NCBI RefSeq assembly: GCF_042683685.1
Contig: NZ_JBHUOP010000002.1
Location: 496,001-560,000, forward strand
Direction: 5' to 3'
Length of the DNA stretch: 64,000 nucleotides
From: Timonella corticicola
Lineage (GTDB): Bacteria > Actinomycetota > Actinomycetes > Actinomycetales > Cellulomonadaceae
Shown here: in pieces, positions 22,901 through 31,517 of the stretch
How the letters are laid out: each line of letters opens with the position of its first letter
Numbering within the stretch: the first letter of the stretch is position 1
Translations under genes and position numbers: made by a program
Notes under the pieces: model-generated
What the model was told of the DNA's origin: nothing
Seen by the model: the letters and a program-made list of their open reading frames with translations, nothing else
The model's database searches: none

Positions 22901-25681
22901 CTAGAGGTCAGCGAGCTGTTGAGCCGCGAACTCGTATGGGGACTCTCCTGGTTCGGAGAACCGTTGGGCTTCCTCGAGTGCCTGACGGGCACGGTCCGTG
23001 GCCCCTGCACTCTTGAACGCCACGCCAGCAAGCACAAGGGCGTCGAACTGTGCCTCGCCCAGATCTATGTCCGCAGCGATCTGCACGGCCTCAAGCGCAG
23101 CCTCCCCGGCTTCGATTCCCTTTTCAAGGCGCCATAGCAGGCGTGCCTTGTGCAGGGTGGCCTCGATACGGGTGACCTCAACTTCGGGGCTGTCCTTCTC
23201 GCCCGTGGCTATGAGTTGGTCAAGCGCCTTGTCGAGCATGCTGAAGTCATCTGTCTCCGAGATGACGACCTGGGCGGTTGCGACTCGCTTGGCCGCGTTG
23301 ACCACCTGAACGGGATCGTCCTGTTCCTGGGCAAGGTTGTAGGCCCGCTCCGCGAAATCTGGAGCCTCAGGATGCTCCGAGTCGAGCAGGAAGTCCGCTA
23401 GGCGCAGAGCGAAACCGTACTCGGCTTCCTTGAGGTCGTTCTCCTCGGAGTAGTCCAGGCCGTAGTACCAGGCGGAGAATGCCTGCTGGTACTCTTCGGC
23501 ACGCAGAGACGCCTCACCGAGGGCGATGAGCGCGGCAGCCACGTTCTCTGGATCGCCCCCATTCTCCATGTTCCAGTCCACAACTGCGGTCAACGGAGCC
23601 AACGCATCGTGCGGGTGCCCGGCGTTGACCAGTTGCGTGCCCAACGCATAGTTGATCGCCTGAAGTTGCGGCGCGGTAGCCGTGGTCCGCTGCGCGTAAC
23701 GTTGCGCACGCTTCAGCGCCCGCACCGCATCGTCTGCTGAGCCGTTACCCGCGTAGGCGCGAGAAAGGTTCATCAGGAGCGGCCAGGCCCTCGCGTAGTC
23801 CTGCGCGCCAAGCGCGATATCTATCGCGTGGTTGTAGCGTTCAACGGCCTGGTCGTACTGCTCTGTCCATAGGCCGACGCGTGCCTGAATGCTCGCAACA
23901 TCGATGTCCTCACCGATGGCCCCGTAGCTGAGCGCGGCTGCCTGTTCAAGGGCCTGCCTACCATCCTCAATCTGGTTGGCGCCCAGAGCCAGGTCCGCGG
24001 TGATGATTGCGGCGCGCTGCATCACCGGCTGGGTTGGGCGGTTCTCCAGTGCGAGGCTCAGCAGTTCGTTGGCGCGTTCCGGCGCTGAGAAGGACATGCG
24101 CTGCGCCAGATGAAGAGCCAAGAACGCGGTGCTCGCCGGGTCATCGACTTCTTGCGCCCGCTCGATCAGGTTCTCGAAGGCCTTCAGGTCTTCCTCATCA
24201 ACCGGACCCGCGAGTTTCTCGCCGATCGTCAACACGGCCTTCGCCGCGGTCACCAGACCGGAACGTTCGAACGCATCGGCCAGCGTTTCGCGGGCGACGC
24301 CGCTCTCGCTCAGGTCAACATCGAGCAGGTGCAAGAACGCATCAGTGATGCCCTCCTCGAAGTCGCCGTCTATGTGACGGTTACGTCCCTGACGCACAAG
24401 GTCAAGCGCAGCAGAAACGTTCGGGAGCGTGTTCGCGACGGCGGCCACATACTCAAGCCCACTGTTCAGTTCCGGCTCCACAACCTCAGTTGTGTACGAC
24501 TCGACCGGCTCAAACACGTCGATTCCGATAGGCAGATCGTATCGAGTGTCCAGAAGCTCCTTACGCGCCGCCAAACGCTGCGCGTAGTGGTCATTGCCGT
24601 TACGCGCATCGAACTGAGCTACGATCTCAGCCGCACGATCCCACACAAACACGGCCAACTCGTCGGCAGTGAAATCCCCGCCACCAGCGGCGGGAGCGAT
24701 CCCCCTGAGCACCACATCGTAGTTGTGGGTCCCTGTACCGCGCACTGGAATTGCGCCGCGGCCAGCCTTCTGGAGGGCATCTGTAAGGACGCCCAGCAGC
24801 GTCAGCGCATCGAACTGGCGCGCCACGTTCAACTCGGACGCGTCAAAGAGCTTGGCGTTCTTCTCCACCAGGTCCAGGGCACGCTCCGTGTTCCCGGTGA
24901 CCAGGCAGAACAGCGCATGCCGCAGCACAATTCCGCTCGGCTCGGGGTGCTGGGCAAGAGCCGCGAGGGATTTGAGGTGCAGACGCTTTGCCTCATCAAA
25001 GTTCTCGGTTTTGAGGTAGAGGTGAGCCGCCTGGGATTCCGAGTACTCTGGCTCGTCCCCGCACACGAACTGACCCGAGAAGATCTCCTCGAACAGTTCA
25101 AGCGCACGGTCGGTCTCGCCACGATCTGCATAGTACATCGCGGCCGTTGAGCGATAGCAGGCCTCACAGTGCGACAGATCATCGCGTGGTGCGGCCTGAA
25201 GCTCATTGAAGTACCGGGCCGCGGCATCCCAGTCGCCGCGCTCGCACGCACCACCAAACTGAGTTTGTAGGTAGCCGGACATGGACTTGCCCGATTCCCG
25301 GAAGCGGCGTTCCATGTCGGCGAAGATGCCGTTGATCTGCGCGAGCGAATAGGAGGGGGAATCGTGCAACATCTCGGCAACCCACTTGTACTGGAACAGC
25401 AGGTGCGTGTCCTCGTCGATTTCGAGCGGGAAGCGTTGCGGGTCCGAGTCGTGGATCGCGAGGGTCTTGGTGAAGCTCGTCAGCAGGGCATCAGTCTGCC
25501 CCATGCGGAAGGTGGACCGGTTGAACCACATCCGCAACTGGTAGGCCCATTCAGACAGGTCGTTCTCCTCCGCGAACGCGAGAGCGCGCCGCACGAGTTC
25601 GAGTTCCTCGTTCCCCATCGGGGTGGACTCGATGCGATCGATGAGTTCTTGAAGTTCGGCGGGAGGGGTTTCAAGTTGCAT
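22901..25681 (-). CDS. large tetratricopeptide-repeat protein paired with HSP90-like ATPase
   Basis: A 926-residue cytoplasmic protein made largely of helical hairpins with TPR-like spacing, for example RDDLSHCEACYRSTAAMYYA, AWPLLMNLSRAYAGNGSADDA and VAAALIALGEASLRAEEYQQ. Alanine-rich helices run almost end to end. No signal peptide, membrane helix or catalytic motif is visible. Its start lies two bases after the stop of the HSP90-like gene, so the two are translationally coupled. Eukaryotic Hsp90 uses TPR co-chaperones, which makes a co-chaperone or client-adaptor role a reasonable inference. The C-terminal half has the more regular repeats. Confidence 0.8.
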   Translation of the reverse strand: MQLETPPAELQELIDRIESTPMGNEELELVRRALAFAEENDLSEWAYQLRMWFNRSTFRMGQTDALLTSFTKTLAIHDSDPQRFPLEIDEDTHLLFQYKWVAEMLHDSPSYSLAQINGIFADMERRFRESGKSMSGYLQTQFGGACERGDWDAAARYFNELQAAPRDDLSHCEACYRSTAAMYYADRGETDRALELFEEIFSGQFVCGDEPEYSESQAAHLYLKTENFDEAKRLHLKSLAALAQHPEPSGIVLRHALFCLVTGNTERALDLVEKNAKLFDASELNVARQFDALTLLGVLTDALQKAGRGAIPVRGTGTHNYDVVLRGIAPAAGGGDFTADELAVFVWDRAAEIVAQFDARNGNDHYAQRLAARKELLDTRYDLPIGIDVFEPVESYTTEVVEPELNSGLEYVAAVANTLPNVSAALDLVRQGRNRHIDGDFEEGITDAFLHLLDVDLSESGVARETLADAFERSGLVTAAKAVLTIGEKLAGPVDEEDLKAFENLIERAQEVDDPASTAFLALHLAQRMSFSAPERANELLSLALENRPTQPVMQRAAIITADLALGANQIEDGRQALEQAAALSYGAIGEDIDVASIQARVGLWTEQYDQAVERYNHAIDIALGAQDYARAWPLLMNLSRAYAGNGSADDAVRALKRAQRYAQRTTATAPQLQAINYALGTQLVNAGHPHDALAPLTAVVDWNMENGGDPENVAAALIALGEASLRAEEYQQAFSAWYYGLDYSEENDLKEAEYGFALRLADFLLDSEHPEAPDFAERAYNLAQEQDDPVQVVNAAKRVATAQVVISETDDFSMLDKALDQLIATGEKDSPEVEVTRIEATLHKARLLWRLEKGIEAGEAALEAVQIAADIDLGEAQFDALVLAGVAFKSAGATDRARQALEEAQRFSEPGESPYEFAAQQLADL

Positions 25682-25683
25682 AT

Positions 25684-27558
25684 TCAGTTCTCCGGGAAGT
25701 TGAAGTCGCTCACGCCGATGGACAGCGTGATCAGGTCGTCGAGTGCTTCGGTCAGCATGGTGCGGTCAGCGGCGGTCAGTGGGTGGTGTCCCGATAGCTT
25801 TGACTGGGCGTAGAGCAGTCTCAGTGAGCGAGTGAAGACGACGGAGTCATCAACGGCTGCGAGTGAACGCACGGCACGGTTGGACCAGTTCAAGCACAGT
25901 TGGGCCTTGGAGCCCCTACCGAGATTGTCGAACACGTCCTGCGTTTGCGCGAGGATGTCAGCCCATGGACCGGCCGCCGTTTCGCGGGCCTTGTCCCGCT
26001 CGATCCACGCGATCACGTCCGGGTCGGCGACGTAGAGTCCCGGCAGGTTATCCGGCTCGAAGCTACGCACGATGACCTGCAGGTATTTGTTGTCGAGTGC
26101 CGTGGTCGCACGCTTCTCAAGGAAGCCGACCCTCTGCGAGTCATCAAACGGAACCGGGCCCAGGTTGCGCAGTTCATCATTGATCGCGATACGTTCCGCG
26201 GTCACGCCCTCGCGGAGCGCTGGCATGCGCAACAGCAGTTCCTCAACGAACGTGTATCCAGCGTTGACGACCGGGCGGTCTGGGGAGACGATCGATGCGA
26301 CCTGACGGTACTCATCGAGGGTCTGCGCGTATCTGATGTGTGGGGTGATGGCCAGGTATTCCTCGATGCTCAGATAGCCCGCACTTGTCTCGACGGGGAG
26401 CATGGGAATGAGCACTGCGCCGAGTTCATCGTAGTGACTGGCCATTTGGCGCAGGGACAGGTGATGCACGGCTACGAGTTCGCTGATGGCGTGCGGATCA
26501 TTTTCAGCCTGGTCTTTGACCCACGCGGTGATCGCTCGGCCAATCCCCTCCTGGGTGTCTTGTAGACCCTCGTTGGCGATCAGTTGCTCGCGCGACGCCG
26601 TGGGAGTCAGATAGTCAGTGGAGACGACCGCGTGCGCGAACGATGCCCAGGCGGGCAAGAGATCCGGTATCTTCTCGGACAGCAGCATCCGCGAGAGATA
26701 GACGCGGGCTGTTGCCGCGGCACCGGGTGGCGGTGCATAGGGCAGCACGTATGCGACACCAGAGGTGCCGGTGCCCGGAACGTTCAACGGGATTGCCGCC
26801 AGCGGCTCCTGGCCGATGAGCTCGGCACCGTATTCCAGGACCTCGGAGCGGTCCTCGCGCAATGGTGTCAGGAACGGAGCATCCCGCCCCAGCACGACCA
26901 CGGATTCACCGCGGACTTCGAGCGGGATGGGCAGGAACTCCGCGAAGGTCCGGGCCAGTTCCGCCACGATGTCCTCGCCAAGCAGAGAGTCCTCGCCATG
27001 GTTTGCGGTCAACCGAACGGTCGTTCCGTACGGCAGCGCGTCGCTCTGGTCGGCAGGTAACTCGGTGACGGTGAATGTTCCGTCGATCCGTCCCACCCAC
27101 TCGATCGCCGCGGGTCGGCTACCGTCTTCAAGCGTGCGCCGCGAGCGCGAGGTGATCACGATGTCCGGGGCGACCATGAAGCAGGACAGCAACCCGATTC
27201 CGAACTGGCCGAGGTAGTCGTCGCGTTTGAACCCGAGTTCTGGATCGCGTTTTGAGGATCGTCCGACGGTTGCGAGGAGTTCTGCCGCCTCGTCGGCGGT
27301 CAGGCCTACGCCGTTGTCGCTGAAGGTGAATGGCTTGCCCGGTGTTGCCGGGGTGACGGTGAGGCGCGGGGTGTCGAGTCTTTCCGCGAGCGCTGGGGTC
27401 GTTCCGGCCTCTGCGTCCAGTTGTGCCTTGTGTGCGGCCCTGATCGCGTCCACTCCGTTTTGGATGAGTTCACGCAGGTAAACGCGCGGGCTGGAGTAGA
27501 TATGGCGGGATAGCAGTTCGATGACACCTGTCAGGTCCACCTGAAACGGGCGGGACAT
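25684..27558 (-). CDS. HSP90-family (HtpG-like) ATPase
   Basis: A 624-residue HSP90-family protein with a complete GHKL ATP site. The N-box is VYLRELIQNGVDA (E30, N34, D37 at about these positions), the G1 box is FSDNGVGLT (D81, G83, G85) and the G2 box is GQFGIGLLSCFM (117-128). Middle-domain segments such as LYVADPDVI and a helical C-terminal domain follow. Length is like HtpG, but sequence details (for example the IYSSPRVYL start) place it in the divergent actinobacterial HSP90-like group. It is the first gene of a two-gene operon with the large TPR protein. It would act as an ATP-driven chaperone or remodelling factor; clients are unknown. Confidence 0.87.
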   Translation of the reverse strand: MSRPFQVDLTGVIELLSRHIYSSPRVYLRELIQNGVDAIRAAHKAQLDAEAGTTPALAERLDTPRLTVTPATPGKPFTFSDNGVGLTADEAAELLATVGRSSKRDPELGFKRDDYLGQFGIGLLSCFMVAPDIVITSRSRRTLEDGSRPAAIEWVGRIDGTFTVTELPADQSDALPYGTTVRLTANHGEDSLLGEDIVAELARTFAEFLPIPLEVRGESVVVLGRDAPFLTPLREDRSEVLEYGAELIGQEPLAAIPLNVPGTGTSGVAYVLPYAPPPGAAATARVYLSRMLLSEKIPDLLPAWASFAHAVVSTDYLTPTASREQLIANEGLQDTQEGIGRAITAWVKDQAENDPHAISELVAVHHLSLRQMASHYDELGAVLIPMLPVETSAGYLSIEEYLAITPHIRYAQTLDEYRQVASIVSPDRPVVNAGYTFVEELLLRMPALREGVTAERIAINDELRNLGPVPFDDSQRVGFLEKRATTALDNKYLQVIVRSFEPDNLPGLYVADPDVIAWIERDKARETAAGPWADILAQTQDVFDNLGRGSKAQLCLNWSNRAVRSLAAVDDSVVFTRSLRLLYAQSKLSGHHPLTAADRTMLTEALDDLITLSIGVSDFNFPEN

Positions 27559-28034
27559 TCACGCTCCTAGCGTTCTCGTTCGGTTGAGTGCGCCTCGACC
27601 ATGACTTACACCGGCCAAGTAGGTGCACCAGTCGATCTTATGCGTACTGACTGGCTGCAAGATAGTGCGGAACGGACAGGATTCTCGCGCAGCGGAATCT
27701 GGTTGGAACGAAACGAACGCAGTCCCCCGCCGAGTGACACTCGATGGGGCATTTTTGTCCCATCTACCCAAATATTTCTGGTGCAGGCGGACATAAGAGG
27801 CCCCATCGAATTCAGGAGCACCCATTGGCCTCATACCCAACAGTGGACACGTTTCCCCTGCCCTGAGTACGCTCGAACTCATGGCCCCGCTACCCCGCCA
27901 AGCCAGAAGGCATATTTTGTTCTGTTCAGCGGGGTCTGCCCGTGCTGCCGATTGCCGGTGTAATCATGCTTCTGTGCTCTCACGTTCTCACCGACTCAAG
28001 ATCGTCACGGCACTGAAACCACTTCAGGAGAGTC
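27559..28034. other. 476-bp divergent intergenic region, no confident gene
   Basis: This lies between the divergent HSP90-like and antiporter genes and should hold both promoters. Frames of about 110-120 codons exist on both strands, but they lack ribosome sites and have Arg/Cys/Trp-rich compositions typical of chance frames. No palindromic operator or HrcA/HspR-type repeat was spotted. Confidence 0.4.
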
Positions 28035-29639
28035 ATGGAAGTTCTCGCATACATTGCCGCCGCGCTTGTCATCATCGCGCTCACGAACGCGGTCGCGCCG
28101 AAGATTGGGGTGGCGGCGCCGCTTCTCCTTGTGCTGATCGGTATCGGAGCCAGTTTCATACCTGCGCTCACGGGATTCGAACTCGATCCTGAGTGGATTC
28201 TGGCGGGCCTTCTCCCGCCGCTGCTGTACGCGGCTGCCGTCGCAATGCCGAGCACTGATTTTCGACGCGAACTGTCCACCATCTCCGCCCTGTCGATCGT
28301 GCTGGTTGTGGTGTCGGCGGTTGTCCTCGGTTTCTTTTTCACCCTGGTTATTCCGGGCCTCAATCTCTGGTGGGGTATTGCCCTTGGTGCCGTCGTCAGC
28401 CCCACGGATGCCGCGGCAACGGCAATAGCGAAGAAGGCAAGACTCTCTGGTCGTCTGATCTCCATCCTTGAGGGTGAATCCCTGTTCAATGACGCGACCG
28501 CGCTCGTGTTGCTGCGCACCGCGATAGCTGCTGCTGCGATAACGTTCTCGTTCTGGGAAACGCTCGGACAGTTCCTCTTCTCCATCACCGCCGCCTCGCT
28601 CATCGGCGTCGTCTCGGGCTGGCTTGTGCTGCGATTGCGTGCCAAGGCGACCGAGGCTCCCGTCTCAACGGTGCTGTCGTTCGTGACCCCATTCCTGGCA
28701 TCGGTCCCTGCAGAGCACATCGGGGCTTCTGGTCTGGTCGCTGCCGTGGCTGCGGGGCTGGTAACCGGGCATGGTTCCATCCGCTGGCTCAACGCCGAAC
28801 AGCGTATGTCCGACCGGCAGACCTGGAAACCCATCGAGATCGTGCTTGAGGGAGCAATCTTCCTCCTGATGGGATTGCAGGTCACCTCGCTGGTCGATCA
28901 GGTCATCTCCGATCATGAGGGCGTATCGATCGCCTTCGTCGGTGCATTCGGAGCCCTCGCGCTGACCCTCGTGATACGTGCCGGTTTTCTCGCGCCACTG
29001 CTGCTGTGGCTACGGAGCAGGAATCGTCGGTCCGCTCATATGCGGGACCAGTTCACAGCGGCTCGCGACAGTTTCCGCGTAGAGCACCCGGACACAAAGT
29101 TGACTGATCTCATACCGGATGAGGTGCGGCGCGGCCGCATGGCCAAGCGGTTCCATCGTTTCTTCGCTGACACCAACTATTACCTGAACCAGCCGCTTGG
29201 CAAGGGCGCCGGTGTCGTGCTCGTATGGGCGGGGATGCGCGGCGCCATTACCGTTGCCGCAGCCCAGACCCTCCCAGAGCACACTCCACATCGATCCCTG
29301 CTGATCCTCATCGCATTCATTACGGCAACGGCGTCGCTGCTGGTTCAAGGATTGTCACTACGTCCGGTGATCTCACGGTTCGCTCCGGTGAGAAATCAAC
29401 AGGTTCTCGATAGTCAAACACGCGCTTTGTCCAAACGTGTCCGTAAAGCGGGCGACTCAATCACCGAGGAACGTAAAGCACACATGTCTGCCGAGGAACT
29501 GGCCACCGAGCGCAGCAATCTTCAGTACCGTGAACTTCGCCTCGCACGGTCTGAAGGAACGTATGACTCTGATGTTTTACGTCAATCGCTAGCTCGTATT
29601 GATGCAGCGCAGTTGTATCGTCAAGTGCGTGAAAGCTGA
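28035..29639 (+). CDS. CPA1-type Na+/H+ antiporter
   Basis: A 534-residue cation-proton antiporter of the CPA1/NhaP group. About 12 membrane helices occupy residues 1-415, with the ion-binding motifs GAVVSPTDAAATA and EGESLFNDATALVLL, which contain the family's essential aspartates. A soluble C-terminal tail of about 110 residues (HMSAEELATERSNLQYRELR) may be regulatory. TCAGGAGAGTC before the ATG supports the start. It stands alone on the plus strand. It likely exports sodium or other monovalent cations and helps pH homeostasis. Confidence 0.9.
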   Translation: MEVLAYIAAALVIIALTNAVAPKIGVAAPLLLVLIGIGASFIPALTGFELDPEWILAGLLPPLLYAAAVAMPSTDFRRELSTISALSIVLVVVSAVVLGFFFTLVIPGLNLWWGIALGAVVSPTDAAATAIAKKARLSGRLISILEGESLFNDATALVLLRTAIAAAAITFSFWETLGQFLFSITAASLIGVVSGWLVLRLRAKATEAPVSTVLSFVTPFLASVPAEHIGASGLVAAVAAGLVTGHGSIRWLNAEQRMSDRQTWKPIEIVLEGAIFLLMGLQVTSLVDQVISDHEGVSIAFVGAFGALALTLVIRAGFLAPLLLWLRSRNRRSAHMRDQFTAARDSFRVEHPDTKLTDLIPDEVRRGRMAKRFHRFFADTNYYLNQPLGKGAGVVLVWAGMRGAITVAAAQTLPEHTPHRSLLILIAFITATASLLVQGLSLRPVISRFAPVRNQQVLDSQTRALSKRVRKAGDSITEERKAHMSAEELATERSNLQYRELRLARSEGTYDSDVLRQSLARIDAAQLYRQVRES

Positions 29640-29834
29640 CGTCTGTCTCGGCCGCCGTCCGCGCGATGAACTACCGCGCTAGACTCGGCTCCTACCCGTT
29701 GACCGCTCACACATAGCAATGCGTATCGTTCCATGCTCAACCGTAGTGATGAGACACGCACCACCATGACTATTTCGTCATGCCCGGCGGTTCTCGTCCG
29801 ATGGTATTGCTAACGCCATCGAAGGAGTGAACGC

Positions 29835-31433
29835 ATGAGCCAGAAACGACACGGCAGCAAAAAATGGGTAGACCAACCTGTGTTCGTCAAAATCGCTACG
29901 AGCGTAGCAACTATGTTTGGTGCAGCGCTGATCGCACTGATCATTGCAATAGTCTCTCTAACCCAAGGAGACGCAAGGATAAACGAACTGTACGACCAGA
30001 GTGTTCGTCCTTTATCTGTGTTATCTGACATACAACGTTCCTACCAGGGTGACCGGGCGCGCGTCATCCAATACGCCATCTCAGATTCCAACCAGCGTGC
30101 AACGCTCAGACAGGAGTTGACAGAACGGCGCGGTGAACTCAACTCTCTGCTTGATGCGTACCAAGAGTTAAAAGGTGATGACGAGGGGCTGACCCTTATT
30201 CGTGAAACTCTTGAGAAGTACTACAAGATTGCAGAAGAAGATTTCTTTCCGTTAGTAGACGCAGACAACATGGGTGCGGCTAACACCATGTTCGAGAACT
30301 TCGTTCGACCTGCAACGACAGAGGTTATGGACGCAATCAAAGCCGAGAGCGACCAACAAGTCAGCAACGCTGAAACTCTCATGGAGCAGAACTCCCGCGA
30401 GGTCCTATTTGCTGACATATTCCTCGTAGTTGCCACCCTCCTTGGCTCGGTGCTTGCTATCATCATTTCGCTGCGCATCGCCCGCACTATTGGGCGTCGT
30501 ATAGAGGATGTCGGGCAGGTCATGGCGCAGGTTGGAGCCGGTGACTACACTGTTCGGACAAGTACTACGGGCAACGACGAAATTGGTCAACTCGCAGCAA
30601 ACATGACTACCATGCAGCAGCAACTCACTGAATTGGCAGCCGACGTTGTCGAAACTTCGAATACGGTTGCAGCTGCCGCTGAGGAAATGGCGGCGGGCGC
30701 CACGCAGGTAGCTACCGGATCAGAAGAAACCTCAGTTCAGGCAGCAGTTGTCGCTACCGCTTCGGAGGAAGTATCCCGGTCAATCGAAACGGTGGCTGCC
30801 GGAGCAGAACAGATGGGAAGTTCCATCCGGGAAATCGCCCAGAACTCTTCCGAAGCCGCCAATGTCGCTGGAAACGCACAGCAGGTTGCGCTGCTAACTA
30901 ATGAGCGAGTTGCCCGCCTCGGAAAATCATCAGCCGAGATCGGTGATGTTGTTAAACTCATTACCTCTATCGCAGAGCAGACTAACCTTCTTGCGCTAAA
31001 CGCTACTATCGAAGCTGCACGTGCAGGCGAAGCAGGTAAGGGCTTCGCTGTTGTTGCGGCAGAAGTCAAGGAACTCGCAACCGAGTCAGCACGTGCTGCT
31101 GAGGACATCGCACGCCGGATCGACTCAATTCAAAGCGATACATCAGAGACAGTCACGTCCATTGATGAAATCTCACAGATCATCACCTCTATCAATGACT
31201 ATCAAATGACTATTGCTTCTGCGGTTGAAGAGCAGACTTCGACAACAAACGAAATGTCGCGGTCTGTTACCGAAGCGGCGAGTGGATCACGTGATATCGC
31301 CGGTAACATCCAGAGCGTTGCAACCGCTGCCGGAGAAAACGCCGACACCGTCACTCAGATGAATCACTCCATCGCAGAACTGGCACAGGTCGCGGCACGT
31401 CTTCAAGAACGTGTAGCGTACTTGAAATTCTGA
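29835..31433 (+). CDS. methyl-accepting chemotaxis protein
   Basis: A 532-residue chemoreceptor. Transmembrane helix 1 is at about 18-40, a four-helix-bundle sensor domain spans about 45-190 and contains SVRPLSVLSDIQRSY, helix 2 is at about 194-216, then a HAMP domain. The long cytoplasmic coiled coil has the hairpin tip NLLALNATIEAARAGEAGKG near residue 384. It signals to a CheA-CheW complex in motile cells. AAGGAG precedes the start. No other chemotaxis gene is in the window, so it is an orphan receptor locus. The ligand cannot be read from sequence. A strong terminator follows. Confidence 0.92.
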   Translation: MSQKRHGSKKWVDQPVFVKIATSVATMFGAALIALIIAIVSLTQGDARINELYDQSVRPLSVLSDIQRSYQGDRARVIQYAISDSNQRATLRQELTERRGELNSLLDAYQELKGDDEGLTLIRETLEKYYKIAEEDFFPLVDADNMGAANTMFENFVRPATTEVMDAIKAESDQQVSNAETLMEQNSREVLFADIFLVVATLLGSVLAIIISLRIARTIGRRIEDVGQVMAQVGAGDYTVRTSTTGNDEIGQLAANMTTMQQQLTELAADVVETSNTVAAAAEEMAAGATQVATGSEETSVQAAVVATASEEVSRSIETVAAGAEQMGSSIREIAQNSSEAANVAGNAQQVALLTNERVARLGKSSAEIGDVVKLITSIAEQTNLLALNATIEAARAGEAGKGFAVVAAEVKELATESARAAEDIARRIDSIQSDTSETVTSIDEISQIITSINDYQMTIASAVEEQTSTTNEMSRSVTEAASGSRDIAGNIQSVATAAGENADTVTQMNHSIAELAQVAARLQERVAYLKF

Positions 31434-31462
31434 TCATGAACGCATAAGCGCCCCATCAGACG

Positions 31463-31512
31463 CTAAAGGGCTGGGGTCACGACATTCGAGTGTTGTGACC
31501 CCAGCCCTTTAG
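31463..31512. terminator. bidirectional terminator between chemoreceptor and lacZ
   Basis: A 22-base stem (CTAAAGGGCTGGGGTCAC plus four more pairs, one G-U) with a six-base loop is followed on the plus strand by TGTTTTTA. It ends the chemoreceptor transcript, and in the other direction it lies six bases beyond the beta-galactosidase stop. Confidence 0.9.
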
Positions 31513-31517
31513 TGTTT

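Noticed and set aside
27601..27963. Plus-strand frame of 120 codons before the antiporter
   Set aside because: No ribosome site, overlapping open frames on the other strand, and Arg/Pro/Cys-rich composition. Treated as intergenic.
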